A stretch of DNA of 64,000 nt, taken from positions 5,607,001 to 5,671,000 of the forward strand of contig NZ_CP034783.1 in assembly GCF_006094435.1 (NCBI RefSeq), in the 5' to 3' direction. The position numbers and the translations under genes were made by a program. Below the pieces are notes generated by a model, which was not told where the DNA came from, did not search any database, and worked only from the letters and a program-made list of their open reading frames with translations. Shown here one piece after another: positions 37,127 to 46,562 of the stretch (position 1 is its first letter; every line of letters begins with the position of its first letter). The stretch comes from Pseudomonas sp. MPC6. GTDB lineage: Bacteria > Pseudomonadota > Gammaproteobacteria > Pseudomonadales > Pseudomonadaceae.

Positions 37127-37734
37127 GCCGAGCGTCGAGTGGCGTGATCCTGGTGTTGCTGGCGGGCCTGGGAACAGGCGCGACCTACCTCGTGCAGCTC
37201 ACTAGCGCGCCGCGCATTGCGGCTGAACAGCGTCTGATCGACAGTCGCCACCTGCTCGACGTGCTGCCCCCTGACAGTTATGACAATCAGCCGCTGGAAC
37301 AGCCCCTCAGCCTTGCAAGAACAGGCTTGCCAGAAAGCATGCTGCTGGGTGGCTACCGCGCGACCAAGGCCGGCCAACCCAGCGCCGTATTGCTGCGCAG
37401 CCAGACCCTGGGCTATGCAGGCTCAATCGAACTGCTGATCGCCATCGGTGCCAATGGCCGGTTGCTGGGCGTCAAAACCCTCAATCAATCGGAAACGCCG
37501 GGGCTGGGTGGCAGGATTGCCGACTGGCCCAACGCCTGGCTTCAGGTCTTTGCGGGTAAATCGCAAGCCGAACCTGGCGATGCGGGCTGGGCGCTGAAAA
37601 AAGATCAGGGGACATTCGATCAGATCGCTGGCGCGACCATCACTTCAAGAGCGGTGATCAACGCCATTCATGACGCGTTGCGCTACTTTGATCAACACTC
37701 GCAACAGCTGCTCGGGAGCAGTGCCCATGAATAA
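37123..37734 (+). CDS. rnfG: Rnf/Rsx complex subunit G
   Basis: The 203-residue protein has one N-terminal membrane helix (SGVILVLLAGLGTGATYL) and a periplasmic FMN-binding domain. The flavinylation motif DQIAGAT with the acceptor threonine is intact in FDQIAGATITSRAV. A conserved ETPGLGGRI segment is present. It transfers electrons within the Rnf complex. It overlaps the rnfD stop by 4 bases (ATGA) and is followed by an overlapping rnfE. Confidence 0.85.
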   Translation: MSRASSGVILVLLAGLGTGATYLVQLTSAPRIAAEQRLIDSRHLLDVLPPDSYDNQPLEQPLSLARTGLPESMLLGGYRATKAGQPSAVLLRSQTLGYAGSIELLIAIGANGRLLGVKTLNQSETPGLGGRIADWPNAWLQVFAGKSQAEPGDAGWALKKDQGTFDQIAGATITSRAVINAIHDALRYFDQHSQQLLGSSAHE

Positions 37735-38314
37735 CTCATCGCCCCTGCAACACTCGCTGATGCTGGCCCCCCTGATCGGCGCGACGGACTCACTGATGAA
37801 GGCGCTGGGCTTGTGGCTGATGTTCATCATGGTAAGCAGTGCCTTTGGCCTGTGCATGGGCGCCTTGCGCGCTCGACTGATTCCGGCGACCCACGTGCTG
37901 GCTGGCGTCTTGCTGGCGGCCACGCTGACCAGTTGCGCTGAACTCGGGGCGCAGGCCTGGTCGCTTCAATGGCATCAACAGATGGGCTGGTATGCAGGAT
38001 TGATCGCCTTGCAATGCGTCGTCATGGACCAGACCGGTTTTTTCCAGCGCACAGGGCGTGATCGCCTGCGCCTGTGCGGCCTGTTCGGTGCGTTACTGAT
38101 GGGTATGGGTTTTCTGCGAGAGCTGTTGGGCAGCGGCACACTGGGCGGCCACCTGCCGTGGCTGGCTGGCGCCGCGCAACCGGACTGGCAAGGCTGGGTC
38201 CTGACCGCCGACGGTGGGGTACGCCTGGCTATCCTGGCGCCCGGTGGATTCATTCTGCTCGGGCTGCTGCTCGCCGCCTGGCAGGCCTGGGCGCACCCGA
38301 CACCTTCACACTGA
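37727..38314 (+). CDS. rnfE: Rnf/Rsx complex subunit E, diverged
   Basis: The 195-residue protein has about six hydrophobic helices, like RnfE/RsxE. The conserved LGLCPLLA segment, which carries a cluster cysteine in other RnfE proteins, reads LMLAPLIGA here; the second cysteine (LIALQCVVMD) is kept. FLRELLGSGTL near the C-terminus is well preserved. It overlaps rnfG by 8 bases. Together with the RnfA changes, three of the four cluster cysteines are lost. Confidence 0.8.
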   Translation: MNNSSPLQHSLMLAPLIGATDSLMKALGLWLMFIMVSSAFGLCMGALRARLIPATHVLAGVLLAATLTSCAELGAQAWSLQWHQQMGWYAGLIALQCVVMDQTGFFQRTGRDRLRLCGLFGALLMGMGFLRELLGSGTLGGHLPWLAGAAQPDWQGWVLTADGGVRLAILAPGGFILLGLLLAAWQAWAHPTPSH

Positions 38315-38339
38315 CTGTCTTCGAGGAAAATCACTGTTC

Positions 38340-38978
38340 ATGAATGCTGCAAAACGTCTGGAAATTTTCCGCAGGTTTCACGAAGACAACCCGGAACCGA
38401 AAACCGAACTGGCCTACTCGTCGCCGTTCGAACTGCTGATCGCCGTGATTCTTTCGGCACAGTCGACCGATGTCGGCGTCAACAAGGCCACCGCCAAACT
38501 CTATCCGGTGGCCAATACGCCTGCCGCGATTCATGCCTTGGGCGTCGAGGGATTGTCGGAGTACATCAAGACGATCGGACTGTTCAACAGCAAAGCGAAA
38601 AATGTGATCGAGACCTGTCGCTTGCTCGTGGAGCGTCATGGCGGCGAAGTGCCGCAAACCCGTGAAGCGCTGGAAGCGCTACCCGGTGTCGGTCGCAAAA
38701 CGGCCAACGTGGTGCTCAATACGGCATTCCGTCAGCTGACCATGGCCGTGGACACCCATATTTTCCGGGTCAGCAACCGTACCGGGATTGCTCCGGGCAA
38801 GAATGTGGTCGAGGTCGAGACGAAACTGATGAAGTTCGTGCCCAGGCAATACCTGCTCGATTCTCATCACTGGCTGATTCTCCACGGTCGCTACGTCTGC
38901 CTGGCTCGCAAGCCCCGCTGTGGCAGTTGCCGGATTGAAGACCTGTGCGAATACAAGCACAAGACCTCCGACGATTGA
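38340..38978 (+). CDS. nth: Endonuclease III (Nth)
   Basis: The 212-residue base-excision repair glycosylase/AP lyase has a helix-hairpin-helix (LPGVGRKTANVVL) with catalytic Lys, the catalytic Asp in VDTHIFRV, and four cysteines for a 4Fe-4S cluster near the C-terminus (CX6CX2CX5C: CLARKPRCGSC...C). It removes oxidised pyrimidines. The ATG at 38340 lies 25 bases after rnfE, the usual rnf-nth order. The redox-sensitive cluster links it to the rnf neighbours only by position. Confidence 0.96.
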   Translation: MNAAKRLEIFRRFHEDNPEPKTELAYSSPFELLIAVILSAQSTDVGVNKATAKLYPVANTPAAIHALGVEGLSEYIKTIGLFNSKAKNVIETCRLLVERHGGEVPQTREALEALPGVGRKTANVVLNTAFRQLTMAVDTHIFRVSNRTGIAPGKNVVEVETKLMKFVPRQYLLDSHHWLILHGRYVCLARKPRCGSCRIEDLCEYKHKTSDD

Positions 38979-39085
38979 GGCGCTATTAGTTTTTTCGATT
39001 TATCGATTGAAAAAATCTTTTTTACCCGCCGCACGAATGTCGATATAAGGAGCGCCAAAGGCAGTCTTAGCCTGGAGTTGACCCT

Positions 39086-39265
39086 ATGAGTACTGGCAAA
39101 GAGCAATTGGACGTAGAAGACGACTTCACCCCCGTTGAGGCTGATGACGCCGAGCCAGTGGTTGAAGTGGCAAAGACCAACCTCAGTAAACGCCGCACCA
39201 TTGACAATCTGCTGGAGGAGCGCCGACTGCAAAAGCAATTGGCCGATTACGATTTTGATCTATGA
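39086..39265 (+). CDS. PA3496-family small protein
   Basis: This 59-residue acidic/basic protein has an N-terminal acidic half (KEQLDVEDDF, VEADDAEPVVE) and a C-terminal helical part (KRRTIDNLLEERRLQKQL). It is too short for a usual gene cutoff. The ATG at 39086 follows GGAGTTGACCCT. A terminator lies just behind it. Homologues follow nth in other pseudomonads and are annotated as PA3496-family putative envelope integrity protein; this is from memory, and no signal peptide or membrane helix is visible. Confidence 0.72.
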   Translation: MSTGKEQLDVEDDFTPVEADDAEPVVEVAKTNLSKRRTIDNLLEERRLQKQLADYDFDL

Positions 39266-39273
39266 CACCTTGA

Positions 39274-39297
39274 AAGCCTCCCGAAACGGAGGCTTTT
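39274..39297 (+). terminator. Terminator after the PA3496-like gene
   Basis: AAGCCTCC and GGAGGCTT pair around CGAAAC, followed by TTT. It stands 9 bases after the stop. Confidence 0.85.
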
Positions 39298-39353
39298 TAC
39301 CCAGTGCCGCCCCTCTGATAATCGCCTGACGCCTATCGTGTACGTTGCCGCCG

Positions 39354-39980
39354 TCACACCAGACCATTGCGTTGCGCCAATTCGATCAGATCGACCAGGG
39401 AACGCGCATTGAGCTTCAATAACAAGCGCGTCTTGTAAGTGCTGACGGTTTTATTGCTAAGGAACATGCCGTCGGCAATCTCCTTGTTGGTCCTTCCGCG
39501 GGCCAATTGCTGCAACACCATCATTTCCCGCCCCGACAGACGATCCACCATATCGGACTCACTGGCATTGCCCATACTGGAACGCACCGTGTGCAGGGCT
39601 TGATTCGGAAAATAACTGTAGCCTGACAATACAGCCTTTATCGCGCTGAGCAATTCAGTGAGATCCTGTTGCTTGCAGACATATCCGGCAGCCCCCGACT
39701 GCATGCAACGCATGGAGAAATGTCCCGGGGCCTGGGACGTCAATATCAATACTTTTATCGGCATGGCTGCCGATGCCAGACGCGCAATGACTTCCAACCC
39801 ATCGAGTTTCGGAATGCCAATATCCAGAATGACAATATCGGGCATAAGTTCGCGGGCAAGCTGTAACGCATCCACGCCATTATCTGTTTCTGCAATGACT
39901 TCGTAGCCATGACGCTCCATCAGCATACGTACCGCTAGACGAATGACGGGGTGATCATCCACGATCAGCACTTTATTCAT
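39354..39980 (-). CDS. NarL/FixJ-type response regulator (BvgA-like)
   Basis: The 208-residue regulator has a receiver domain (DD pair near residues 7-8, phosphoacceptor Asp in VILDIGIPKLDG, Lys in CKQQDL) and a C-terminal LuxR-type helix-turn-helix (SGREMMVLQQLARGRTNKEIA). It resembles RcsB/BvgA/RocA-type regulators, but no neighbouring sensor kinase gene is present, so it is an orphan. The start at 39980 (MNKVLIVDDHPVIRLAV) is the family N-terminus; the longer frame is not supported. Targets unknown. Confidence 0.85.
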   Translation of the reverse strand: MNKVLIVDDHPVIRLAVRMLMERHGYEVIAETDNGVDALQLARELMPDIVILDIGIPKLDGLEVIARLASAAMPIKVLILTSQAPGHFSMRCMQSGAAGYVCKQQDLTELLSAIKAVLSGYSYFPNQALHTVRSSMGNASESDMVDRLSGREMMVLQQLARGRTNKEIADGMFLSNKTVSTYKTRLLLKLNARSLVDLIELAQRNGLV

Positions 39981-40474
39981 GGGCAAGTCCAATTTTGCTG
40001 TTCGAATTTTTAGAGCCCGCACAATAGCCTAGTCGTTTCACCCGTGGCATGCCGCCCCCCCCAGCCATCCACAGCAAAAGACATTCCCTACACACAACAC
40101 AGATTATTCCTACAAAAATTCCTTGAATATTCTGCATCAGAAAACTGGTCAGGCGCTCGACTTGCAATTCTTCATCGTTTTTTTGTATCGATTTGCAACC
40201 ATAAAATCAACAAAAAGACTCGGACACCGAAAATCCGCCTTGCAACGACGTTTGAACTACCCTGAAAAGTAACCGATATTTTCCGGCCCAGGACGCACAT
40301 TAATAATGTTGCCCATTCCGTGCCCTCTCATTCATACAGCCAAACAACCACTAGACGCTAATACAATGAAACAGATATACCCGAAACACTAACAAGCAGT
40401 TACCATCCCAAGCAGCAGACCAAAACCTCTCCCACAAACCCAAGAGAAAAGACCAACTTCAATGAGAATAAAAC
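39981..40474. other. AT-rich intergenic region, no gene seen
   Basis: This 494-bp stretch has many A/T runs (CATCGTTTTTTTGTATCG, ACATTAATAATGTTGCC) in contrast to its GC-rich surroundings. No convincing open frame, tRNA or repeat was found. A composition shift with the following gene suggests an acquired segment. Confidence 0.55.
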
Positions 40475-41173
40475 ATGGAACATATAAAACAGAAGATCAC
40501 CAACCCCCTGACACTCATCGCGATATTCGCAACGCTGTCGGAAACTTCAGCAGCTGTCTCCCTGCCCTTCCTTGATGATGAAGACCGGGATATCTACGTC
40601 TGGTTCTTGATCAGCTTTCCTTTTTATCTGCTGTTTCTTTTCTTTGCCACACTCAACTTCAACTATCGGTCGCTTTACGCGCCTTCCGATTTTGAAAACG
40701 GCGAGCACTTCATAAAAGCCATGAGCAAGACGGAGCATCCGGGAAAGCGTGAGTCCAGGACGACCCATAAAAACCCGGCCCGAAGGCAATCGACGATTGA
40801 TCGCGGCTCCACGCCCCCCCCCGATTACGCACAGGACCCACGTGGGACGGATCTACAGGCCGCGCCGGAGCATTACGTCCGCCTGCCGGAGCGCCTCAAA
40901 GACCTGTACATCGTCGATATTCGCGGGATGAGCCAACACATCGAGATGGGCGCCTCGCTGGAAAATATTCGACAAGAACAGGGGAAAGCTGCACATGCCA
41001 TCGTGTTCATCACCTGCAATGAATCACAGAGGCTGCTGAAAGAGCGCCCATTCAAACCTGCAGGAAACACAAAGAAACACAGTGGTGCTGCGCTCTATCT
41101 TGCTTACAATTTGAATTCAAATGGCGTGACGGTCATTGAACAAACGCATCCATTGACACAAGACAGTCAATAG
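40475..41173 (+). CDS. Orphan hypothetical membrane protein
   Basis: The 232-residue product has two N-terminal membrane helices (LTLIAIFATLSETSAAVSL at about 12-30 and VWFLISFPFYLLFLFFATLNF at about 42-63, partly hydrophobic), then a Pro/Arg/His-rich linker (about 85-125) and a soluble C-terminal part with a predicted mixed fold (LYIVDIRGMSQHIEMG). No known family was recognised. It stands alone in an AT-rich stretch, has a weak ribosome site (GAGAATAAAAC before ATG), and has lower GC than its neighbours, so horizontal acquisition is plausible. It may be a real gene, but this is uncertain. Confidence 0.55.
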   Translation: MEHIKQKITNPLTLIAIFATLSETSAAVSLPFLDDEDRDIYVWFLISFPFYLLFLFFATLNFNYRSLYAPSDFENGEHFIKAMSKTEHPGKRESRTTHKNPARRQSTIDRGSTPPPDYAQDPRGTDLQAAPEHYVRLPERLKDLYIVDIRGMSQHIEMGASLENIRQEQGKAAHAIVFITCNESQRLLKERPFKPAGNTKKHSGAALYLAYNLNSNGVTVIEQTHPLTQDSQ

Positions 41174-41256
41174 CGATTGAAGACCGGTAGAGGCAGACAG
41201 GACAGTCATCAGTACGCGGCAGCGCAATGTCAGGCAGAACACCCCCCTTCAGATCA

Positions 41257-41283
41257 TTGGCCTTGTCAACGACAAGGCCAATG
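41257..41283. terminator. Terminator between orphan gene and argG
   Basis: ATTGGCCTTGTC, loop AAC, GACAAGGCCAAT form a perfect 12-bp stem in the convergent gap. T runs are weak. Confidence 0.75.
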
Positions 41284-41320
41284 ATTCAATGACGCAGGTT
41301 GCACTGCGCTATCTGAGGTC

Positions 41321-42538
41321 TCAGAACAGCTTGCGGCCTTTGTTCGCCGCAATACGCATGCGCAAGGCGTTGAGCTTGATGAAGCCCGCCGCATCGGCCT
41401 GGTTGTAAGCGCCGCCATCTTCCTCGAAGGTCGCGATGTTGGCGTCGAACAGCGATTCGTCGGACTTGCGGCCGGTGACGATCACGTTGCCCTTGTACAG
41501 CTTCAGGCGCACAACGCCGTTCACATGGGCCTGGGAGGCATCGATCATCTGTTGCAGCATCAGACGCTCAGGGCTCCACCAGTAACCGGTATAGATCAGG
41601 CTGGCGTATTTCGGCATCAGCTCATCCTTGAGGTGAGCCACTTCGCGGTCCAGGGTGATCGATTCGATCGCACGGTGGGCGCGCAGCATGATGGTGCCGC
41701 CAGGGGTTTCGTAGCAGCCACGGGACTTCATGCCGACGTAGCGGTTCTCGACGATGTCGAGACGGCCGATACCGTGTTCGCCACCGATGCGGTTCAGGGT
41801 CGCCAGCACGGTAGCCGGAGTCATTTCGACGCCGTCCAGCGCGACGATATCGCCGTTGCGGTAGGTCAGTTCCAGGTACTGCGCCTTGTCGGGAGCCTTC
41901 TCCGGGGAGACGGTCCATTTCCACATGTCTTCTTCGTGCTCGGTCCAGGTGTCTTCCAGCACGCCGCCCTCATAGGAGATGTGCAGCAGGTTGGCATCCA
42001 TCGAGTACGGGGATTTTTTCTTGCCGTGACGCTCGATCGGGATGTTGTGCTTTTCAGCGTAATCCATCAGCTTTTCACGGGACAGCAGGTCCCATTCGCG
42101 CCACGGAGCGATGACCTTCACGCCTGGCTTCAGGGCGTAGGCGCCCAGTTCGAAACGCACCTGGTCGTTACCCTTGCCGGTCGCGCCATGGGAAATGGCG
42201 TCAGCGCCGGTTTCGTTGGCGATTTCGATCAGGCGCTTGGCGATCAACGGACGAGCGATGGAAGTACCCAACAGGTACTCGCCTTCGTAAACGGTGTTGG
42301 CGCGGAACATCGGGAACACGAAATCACGCACGAACTCTTCGCGCAGATCATCGATGTAGATTTCTTTTACGCCCATGGCCTGAGCCTTGGCGCGGGCCGG
42401 CTCGACCTCTTCGCCCTGACCCAGGTCAGCGGTGAAGGTCACGACTTCACAGTTATAAGTATCCTGCAGCCACTTGAGGATCACCGAAGTGTCCAGGCCG
42501 CCGGAATACGCCAGAACGACCTTGTTTACGTCCGCCAT
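41321..42538 (-). CDS. argG: Argininosuccinate synthase
   Basis: The 405-residue enzyme joins citrulline and aspartate using ATP in arginine synthesis. It opens with the PP-loop [16 protein letters not shown], followed by GQGEEVEPA and the [14 protein letters not shown] segment, all family hallmarks. Length is standard. The ATG at 42538 begins [14 protein letters not shown]. Its neighbour motY is on the same strand, 128 bases upstream. Confidence 0.97.
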   Translation of the reverse strand: MADVNKVVLAYSGGLDTSVILKWLQDTYNCEVVTFTADLGQGEEVEPARAKAQAMGVKEIYIDDLREEFVRDFVFPMFRANTVYEGEYLLGTSIARPLIAKRLIEIANETGADAISHGATGKGNDQVRFELGAYALKPGVKVIAPWREWDLLSREKLMDYAEKHNIPIERHGKKKSPYSMDANLLHISYEGGVLEDTWTEHEEDMWKWTVSPEKAPDKAQYLELTYRNGDIVALDGVEMTPATVLATLNRIGGEHGIGRLDIVENRYVGMKSRGCYETPGGTIMLRAHRAIESITLDREVAHLKDELMPKYASLIYTGYWWSPERLMLQQMIDASQAHVNGVVRLKLYKGNVIVTGRKSDESLFDANIATFEEDGGAYNQADAAGFIKLNALRMRIAANKGRKLF

Positions 42539-42666
42539 GCCATCACTCCACGGGGTTTACGGAAAGCCGTCAAGTCTACCGGTCATGCAGAATAATTTAC
42601 AGAGGCGCGACAGCTTATGACGACAAAGCGACAGATTATGTCAAGCGAGCGACGATCGCCGCGCGT

Positions 42667-43575
42667 TCAGGACGTCGATGCCGCGCTCGCCGTCGCCGTG
42701 GCGCGGGGGGACGGTTTTTCGGTCGGCGCCACCCGCGCGAGCTGGACAATGACCCGACGGTTCTTCGCCCGGTTGGCGGCCGTGGTGTTGGGCGCCAATG
42801 GATAACGTTCGCCGTGGAAGCGCAGGGTGATCTGCGACGCTTGAACACCATTGGCCTTGAAGAACTCCATGACCGCCAGGGCCCGGCGCCGCGACAGGTC
42901 CCGGTTGGTCAAGCGGTTGCCGCTGTTGTCGGAGTGACCATCGAGCTCGATGTGATTGACCGTCGGGTCGGCCTGCATGAACGCCAGCATCATTTGCAAT
43001 TGTGCCCTGGCCTGCGCGTCGAGCTCGATGCCCTCGCCGGGGAAGCCGATCCGGGATTGTCTGATCTGCTCGAAATTCTTCGGCAGCAGCTTCGCCACAC
43101 AGCCCTGGTATTCGTTGAAGGCCTTGTTGAACTTGACCGGCAACAGACGCACTTCCGATACCCGGCCATCGCCCGAATAATGCCGCACCACCGGACTGCG
43201 GCCGTCCATCAAGCCACTGATCAAGCGCCCGGCCTGTACGTGCGAACTGTTGAACAGCACATTGCCGCTACCGATTTGCACGGCACCGAGGTTGATGTCG
43301 CCACGCCCCGGCTGCCATGGCGCAGCGGCCGCCAGCAAGGTCGCCGAACCGCCGCCGATCATCGCGTTATCAGAGTTGAGCCGAAACGTCGCCTGCTCAC
43401 CGGCGCGGCGCACGAACTCACCCGAGCCAAAATCGGTGATCGGCTGAGTCAGGCGGCATTCGAACTTGTCACCTTCGACCGTCCACTCGCTGCTCTCCAG
43501 GCGAGTCTGGAATGTGAGCGCCATCGCAGGAAGGCTGGCGAACACACTGAGCAAGACTAAATAACGCTGGCGCAC
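42667..43575 (-). CDS. motY: MotY-like OmpA-domain flagellar protein
   Basis: The roughly 302-residue protein has a signal peptide ending near LPAMA and then a MotY N-terminal domain. The C-terminal OmpA peptidoglycan-binding domain has HIELDGHSDNSGNRLTNRDL and RRRALAVMEFF. MotY forms the T ring around the flagellar motor and helps the stator work. The start is GTG at 43575, with GGAG 6 bases before it; GTG at 43587 is an alternative. Its position between argG and pyrC matches the order I recall for PA3525-PA3527. Confidence 0.85.
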   Translation of the reverse strand: MRQRYLVLLSVFASLPAMALTFQTRLESSEWTVEGDKFECRLTQPITDFGSGEFVRRAGEQATFRLNSDNAMIGGGSATLLAAAAPWQPGRGDINLGAVQIGSGNVLFNSSHVQAGRLISGLMDGRSPVVRHYSGDGRVSEVRLLPVKFNKAFNEYQGCVAKLLPKNFEQIRQSRIGFPGEGIELDAQARAQLQMMLAFMQADPTVNHIELDGHSDNSGNRLTNRDLSRRRALAVMEFFKANGVQASQITLRFHGERYPLAPNTTAANRAKNRRVIVQLARVAPTEKPSPRATATASAASTS

Positions 43576-43734
43576 GGGAGGCTCCACTGGCTTCTACAAC
43601 AAAAAGACCGACACACAAATGTTCACGGCAGACCTGTTGGATATCGGAAGCTTCCCGCAAAACTTGATAGCGAGTGCCTGGAAGAGTCTTTTCCGGTAGC
43701 ATTCCCCAGAGTTTGACCCGCCTGGAATCCCCTC

Positions 43735-44781
43735 ATGTCCGACCGCCTGACCCTGCTGCGTCCCGACGACTGGCACATTCATCTTCGCGATGGTGCCGTG
43801 TTGACCAATACCGTTGCGGATGTCGCGCGCACCTTTGGTCGCGCCATCATCATGCCCAACCTGGTACCTCCGGTGCGCAACGCCGCTGAAGCCGACGGCT
43901 ATCGCCAGCGGATTCTCGCTGCACGCCCGGCCGGCAGTCGTTTCGAACCGTTGATGGTGCTGTACCTGACCGACCGTACCCAGCCCGAAGAAATTCGCGA
44001 GGCCAAGGCCAGCGGTTTCATTCACGCCGCCAAACTGTATCCGGCCGGCGCGACCACCAATTCGGACTCTGGCGTCACCAGCATCGACAAGATTTTCCCT
44101 GCACTCGAGGCCATGGCCGAAGTCGGGATGCCCTTGCTGGTACACGGTGAAGTCACCCGTGGCGACGTCGACGTGTTCGATCGCGAAAAAATCTTCATCG
44201 ACGAGCACATGCGTCGTGTGGTCGAGCGTTTCCCGACGCTCAAGGTGGTGTTCGAACACATCACCACCGCTGACGCCGTGCAGTTCGTCAATGAGGCCTC
44301 GGCCAACGTCGGCGCGACCATCACCGCCCATCACCTGCTGTACAACCGCAACCATATGTTGGTGGGCGGGATTCGGCCGCACTTCTACTGCCTGCCGATC
44401 CTCAAGCGCAACACGCACCAGGAAGCGCTGCTCGACGCCGCCACCAGCGGCAGCGACAAGTTCTTCCTCGGCACCGACTCGGCGCCCCATGCCCAGCACG
44501 CCAAGGAAGCCGCATGCGGCTGTGCCGGTTGCTACACCGCTTATGCCGCGATCGAGATGTACGCCGAAGCCTTCGAACAGCGTAACGCGCTGGACAAGCT
44601 CGAAGCGTTCGCCAGCCTCAACGGCCCGCGCTTCTACGGCCTGCCGGTGAACACCGATCGCATCACCCTGGTCCGCGAAGAGTGGACCGCCCCGACCAGC
44701 CTGCCATTTGGCGAGCTGACCGTTATCCCGCTGCGCGCCGGTGAAAAACTGCGCTGGCGCCTGCTGGAGGAACACGCGTGA
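43735..44781 (+). CDS. pyrC: Dihydroorotase
   Basis: The 348-residue class II zinc enzyme cyclises carbamoyl aspartate in pyrimidine synthesis. Metal ligands are visible: HIHLRDG near the start, the [11 protein letters not shown] segment with the carbamylated lysine, HGEVT, and [19 protein letters not shown] near the C-terminus is the final Asp-containing motif. The start at 43735 ([17 protein letters not shown]) is the family N-terminus. Its stop overlaps the rnt start. Confidence 0.96.
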   Translation: MSDRLTLLRPDDWHIHLRDGAVLTNTVADVARTFGRAIIMPNLVPPVRNAAEADGYRQRILAARPAGSRFEPLMVLYLTDRTQPEEIREAKASGFIHAAKLYPAGATTNSDSGVTSIDKIFPALEAMAEVGMPLLVHGEVTRGDVDVFDREKIFIDEHMRRVVERFPTLKVVFEHITTADAVQFVNEASANVGATITAHHLLYNRNHMLVGGIRPHFYCLPILKRNTHQEALLDAATSGSDKFFLGTDSAPHAQHAKEAACGCAGCYTAYAAIEMYAEAFEQRNALDKLEAFASLNGPRFYGLPVNTDRITLVREEWTAPTSLPFGELTVIPLRAGEKLRWRLLEEHA

Positions 44782-45455
44782 GTGAAGACCATTTCGACGA
44801 CGAACAGGACGGTCAAGGCGGCGGAGGTGGCTCGCGCCACCCGATGGCTGAGCGCTTCCGTGGATACCTGCCCGTTGTTGTCGACGTTGAAACCGGGGGT
44901 TTCAACTCTGCCACTGACGCCTTGCTGGAAATTGCCGCCACCACCATCGCCATGGATGAAAAAGGGTTTGTTTACCCCGATCACACCTACTTCTTTCGCG
45001 TCGAGCCGTTTGAAGGCGCGAACATCGAAGCCGCTGCGCTGGAATTCACCGGGATCAAACTCGATCACCCGCTGCGCATGGCCGTGAGTGAAGAAGCGGC
45101 GCTGACCGATATCTTCCGCGGTATCCGCAAGGCCCTGAAGGCCAACGGTTGCAAGCGGGCGATTCTGGTCGGGCACAACAGCAGCTTCGACCTGGGCTTC
45201 CTTAACGCAGCGGTTGCGCGCCTGGACATGAAGCGCAACCCGTTTCACCCGTTCTCCAGTTTCGATACCGCCACCCTCGCAGGCCTGGCTTACGGCCAAA
45301 CCGTTCTGGCCAAGGCCTGCCAGGCCGCCGATATCGACTTCGACGGTCGCGAGGCTCATTCGGCTCGTTATGACACCGAGAAGACGGCCGAGCTGTTCTG
45401 CGGCATCGTCAATCGCTGGAAACAGATGGGCGGCTGGGAAGATTTCAACGACTGA
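44778..45455 (+). CDS. rnt: Ribonuclease T
   Basis: The 225-residue DEDD-type exonuclease trims the 3' ends of tRNA and other stable RNA. The catalytic acidic residues are visible: [10 protein letters not shown] (Asp, Glu), [11 protein letters not shown] (Asp), and the [13 protein letters not shown] segment with His/Asp. It starts with GTG at 44778, overlapping the pyrC TGA by three bases; translation is therefore coupled. Length is standard. Confidence 0.95.
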   Translation: MSEDHFDDEQDGQGGGGGSRHPMAERFRGYLPVVVDVETGGFNSATDALLEIAATTIAMDEKGFVYPDHTYFFRVEPFEGANIEAAALEFTGIKLDHPLRMAVSEEAALTDIFRGIRKALKANGCKRAILVGHNSSFDLGFLNAAVARLDMKRNPFHPFSSFDTATLAGLAYGQTVLAKACQAADIDFDGREAHSARYDTEKTAELFCGIVNRWKQMGGWEDFND

Positions 45456-45471
45456 CCGCAACGCCTCCCCT

Positions 45472-45563
45472 GTAGGAGCTGGCTTGCCAGCGAAGGGTCC
45501 CTCCCATACACCGCAATTCATGGGTGAGGCGACAGACGCCTTCGCTGGCAAGCCAGCTCCTAC
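45472..45563. repeat. REP palindrome pair
   Basis: GTAGGAGCTGGCTTGCCAGC and GCTGGCAAGCCAGCTCCTAC enclose a short spacer, just after rnt. Confidence 0.88.
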
Positions 45564-45598
45564 AGGGGGTTGCGTTGGGCGGCAAATATCCCGCCCAT

Positions 45599-45631
45599 AA
45601 AAAAACCGGCCTCCAGGGCCGGTTTTTTTAT
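45599..45631. terminator. Bidirectional terminator between rnt and peroxiredoxin
   Basis: AAAAAACCGGCC, loop TCCAG, GGCCGGTTTTTTT in the convergent gap. Confidence 0.93.
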
Positions 45632-45645
45632 GCCTCGAACCTGCC

Positions 45646-46248
45646 TTACAGCGCAGCAGCGTTCTCGGTCAGGTAAGCCGCGACGCCTTCGGTCGAAGCG
45701 GTCATGCCTTTGTCGCCTTTTTTCCAGTTGGCAGGGCAGACTTCGCCGTGCTCTTCGTGGAATTGCAGAGCGTCGACCAGACGGATCAGCTCTTCAATGT
45801 TACGGCCCAGCGGCAGGTCGTTGATGATCTGCGAGCGGACAACGCCTTTGTCGTCGATCAGGAACGCGCCACGGAACGCCACGCCGCCTTCGGACTCAAC
45901 GTCGTAGGCCTTGGCGATTTCGTGCTTCAGGTCGGCCGCCATGGTGTAACGGACTTCGCCGATGCCACCATTGTTGACCGGGGTGTTGCGCCAGGCGTTG
46001 TGGGTGAAGTGCGAGTCGATCGACACCGCGATCACTTCAACGTTGCGCGCCTTGAAATCGGACATGCGATTGTCCAGAGCGATCAGCTCTGACGGGCATA
46101 CGAAGGTGAAGTCCAGTGGGTAGAAGAACACCAGGCCGTATTTGCCTTTGATGGCCGACGACAGGGTGAAGCTGTCTACGATTTCACCATTGCCGAGTAC
46201 GGCCGGTACGGTGAAGTCAGGGGCTTGCTTGCCTACGAGTACGCTCAT
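45646..46248 (-). CDS. Typical 2-Cys peroxiredoxin (AhpC/TSA)
   Basis: The 200-residue peroxidase reduces hydroperoxides. The peroxidatic cysteine is in FYPLDFTFVCPSEL and the resolving cysteine is in HGEVCPANWKKG, so it is a 2-Cys type. The start at 46248 (MSVLVGKQAPDFTVPAV) follows AGGAGATATCC; the frame upstream lacks coding support. It is divergent from bfd and lies in the rnt to bfd order I recall for PA3528-PA3530. Reductant is probably thioredoxin. Confidence 0.93.
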   Translation of the reverse strand: MSVLVGKQAPDFTVPAVLGNGEIVDSFTLSSAIKGKYGLVFFYPLDFTFVCPSELIALDNRMSDFKARNVEVIAVSIDSHFTHNAWRNTPVNNGGIGEVRYTMAADLKHEIAKAYDVESEGGVAFRGAFLIDDKGVVRSQIINDLPLGRNIEELIRLVDALQFHEEHGEVCPANWKKGDKGMTASTEGVAAYLTENAAAL

Positions 46249-46496
46249 TGGATATCTCCTGGTGTAAAAACGTGAAGTTCCGGGTTTGTGCCAGCCTGCC
46301 ACCTTCAGGCGACAGCCCTGTGACACGCACCCGCTTCATAAGGACCGGCCATCATACACTGCGTGTTTGAGCTGTCCTCAACGGTTTTTCGCAGACAGGT
46401 TAAAAAGGCTGGGTGGCGCTTGCTGGCACATTGCTTTGGAAAAAACCGTTCGTCGGCCGTGCCCGTTTATAACGCGAAGCTGTCAGAAACAACTTT

Positions 46497-46515
46497 GACA
46501 ATCATTCTCGTTAAC
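46497..46515 (+). promoter_or_regulatory. Fur-box-like site upstream of bfd
   Basis: GACAATCATTCTCGTTAAC matches the Fur consensus at 13 of 19 positions, 48 bases before the bfd start. Bfd is iron-repressed in pseudomonads, in agreement. Confidence 0.75.
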
Positions 46516-46562
46516 ATTAAGATCCATCGCAATTGAGTCACAACCAGCGACGGTTTTCACTT

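Noticed and set aside
38985..39030. A/T-run palindrome-like stretch after nth
   Set aside because: The arms around CGATTTATCGAT do not pair over a useful length, so no terminator is claimed.
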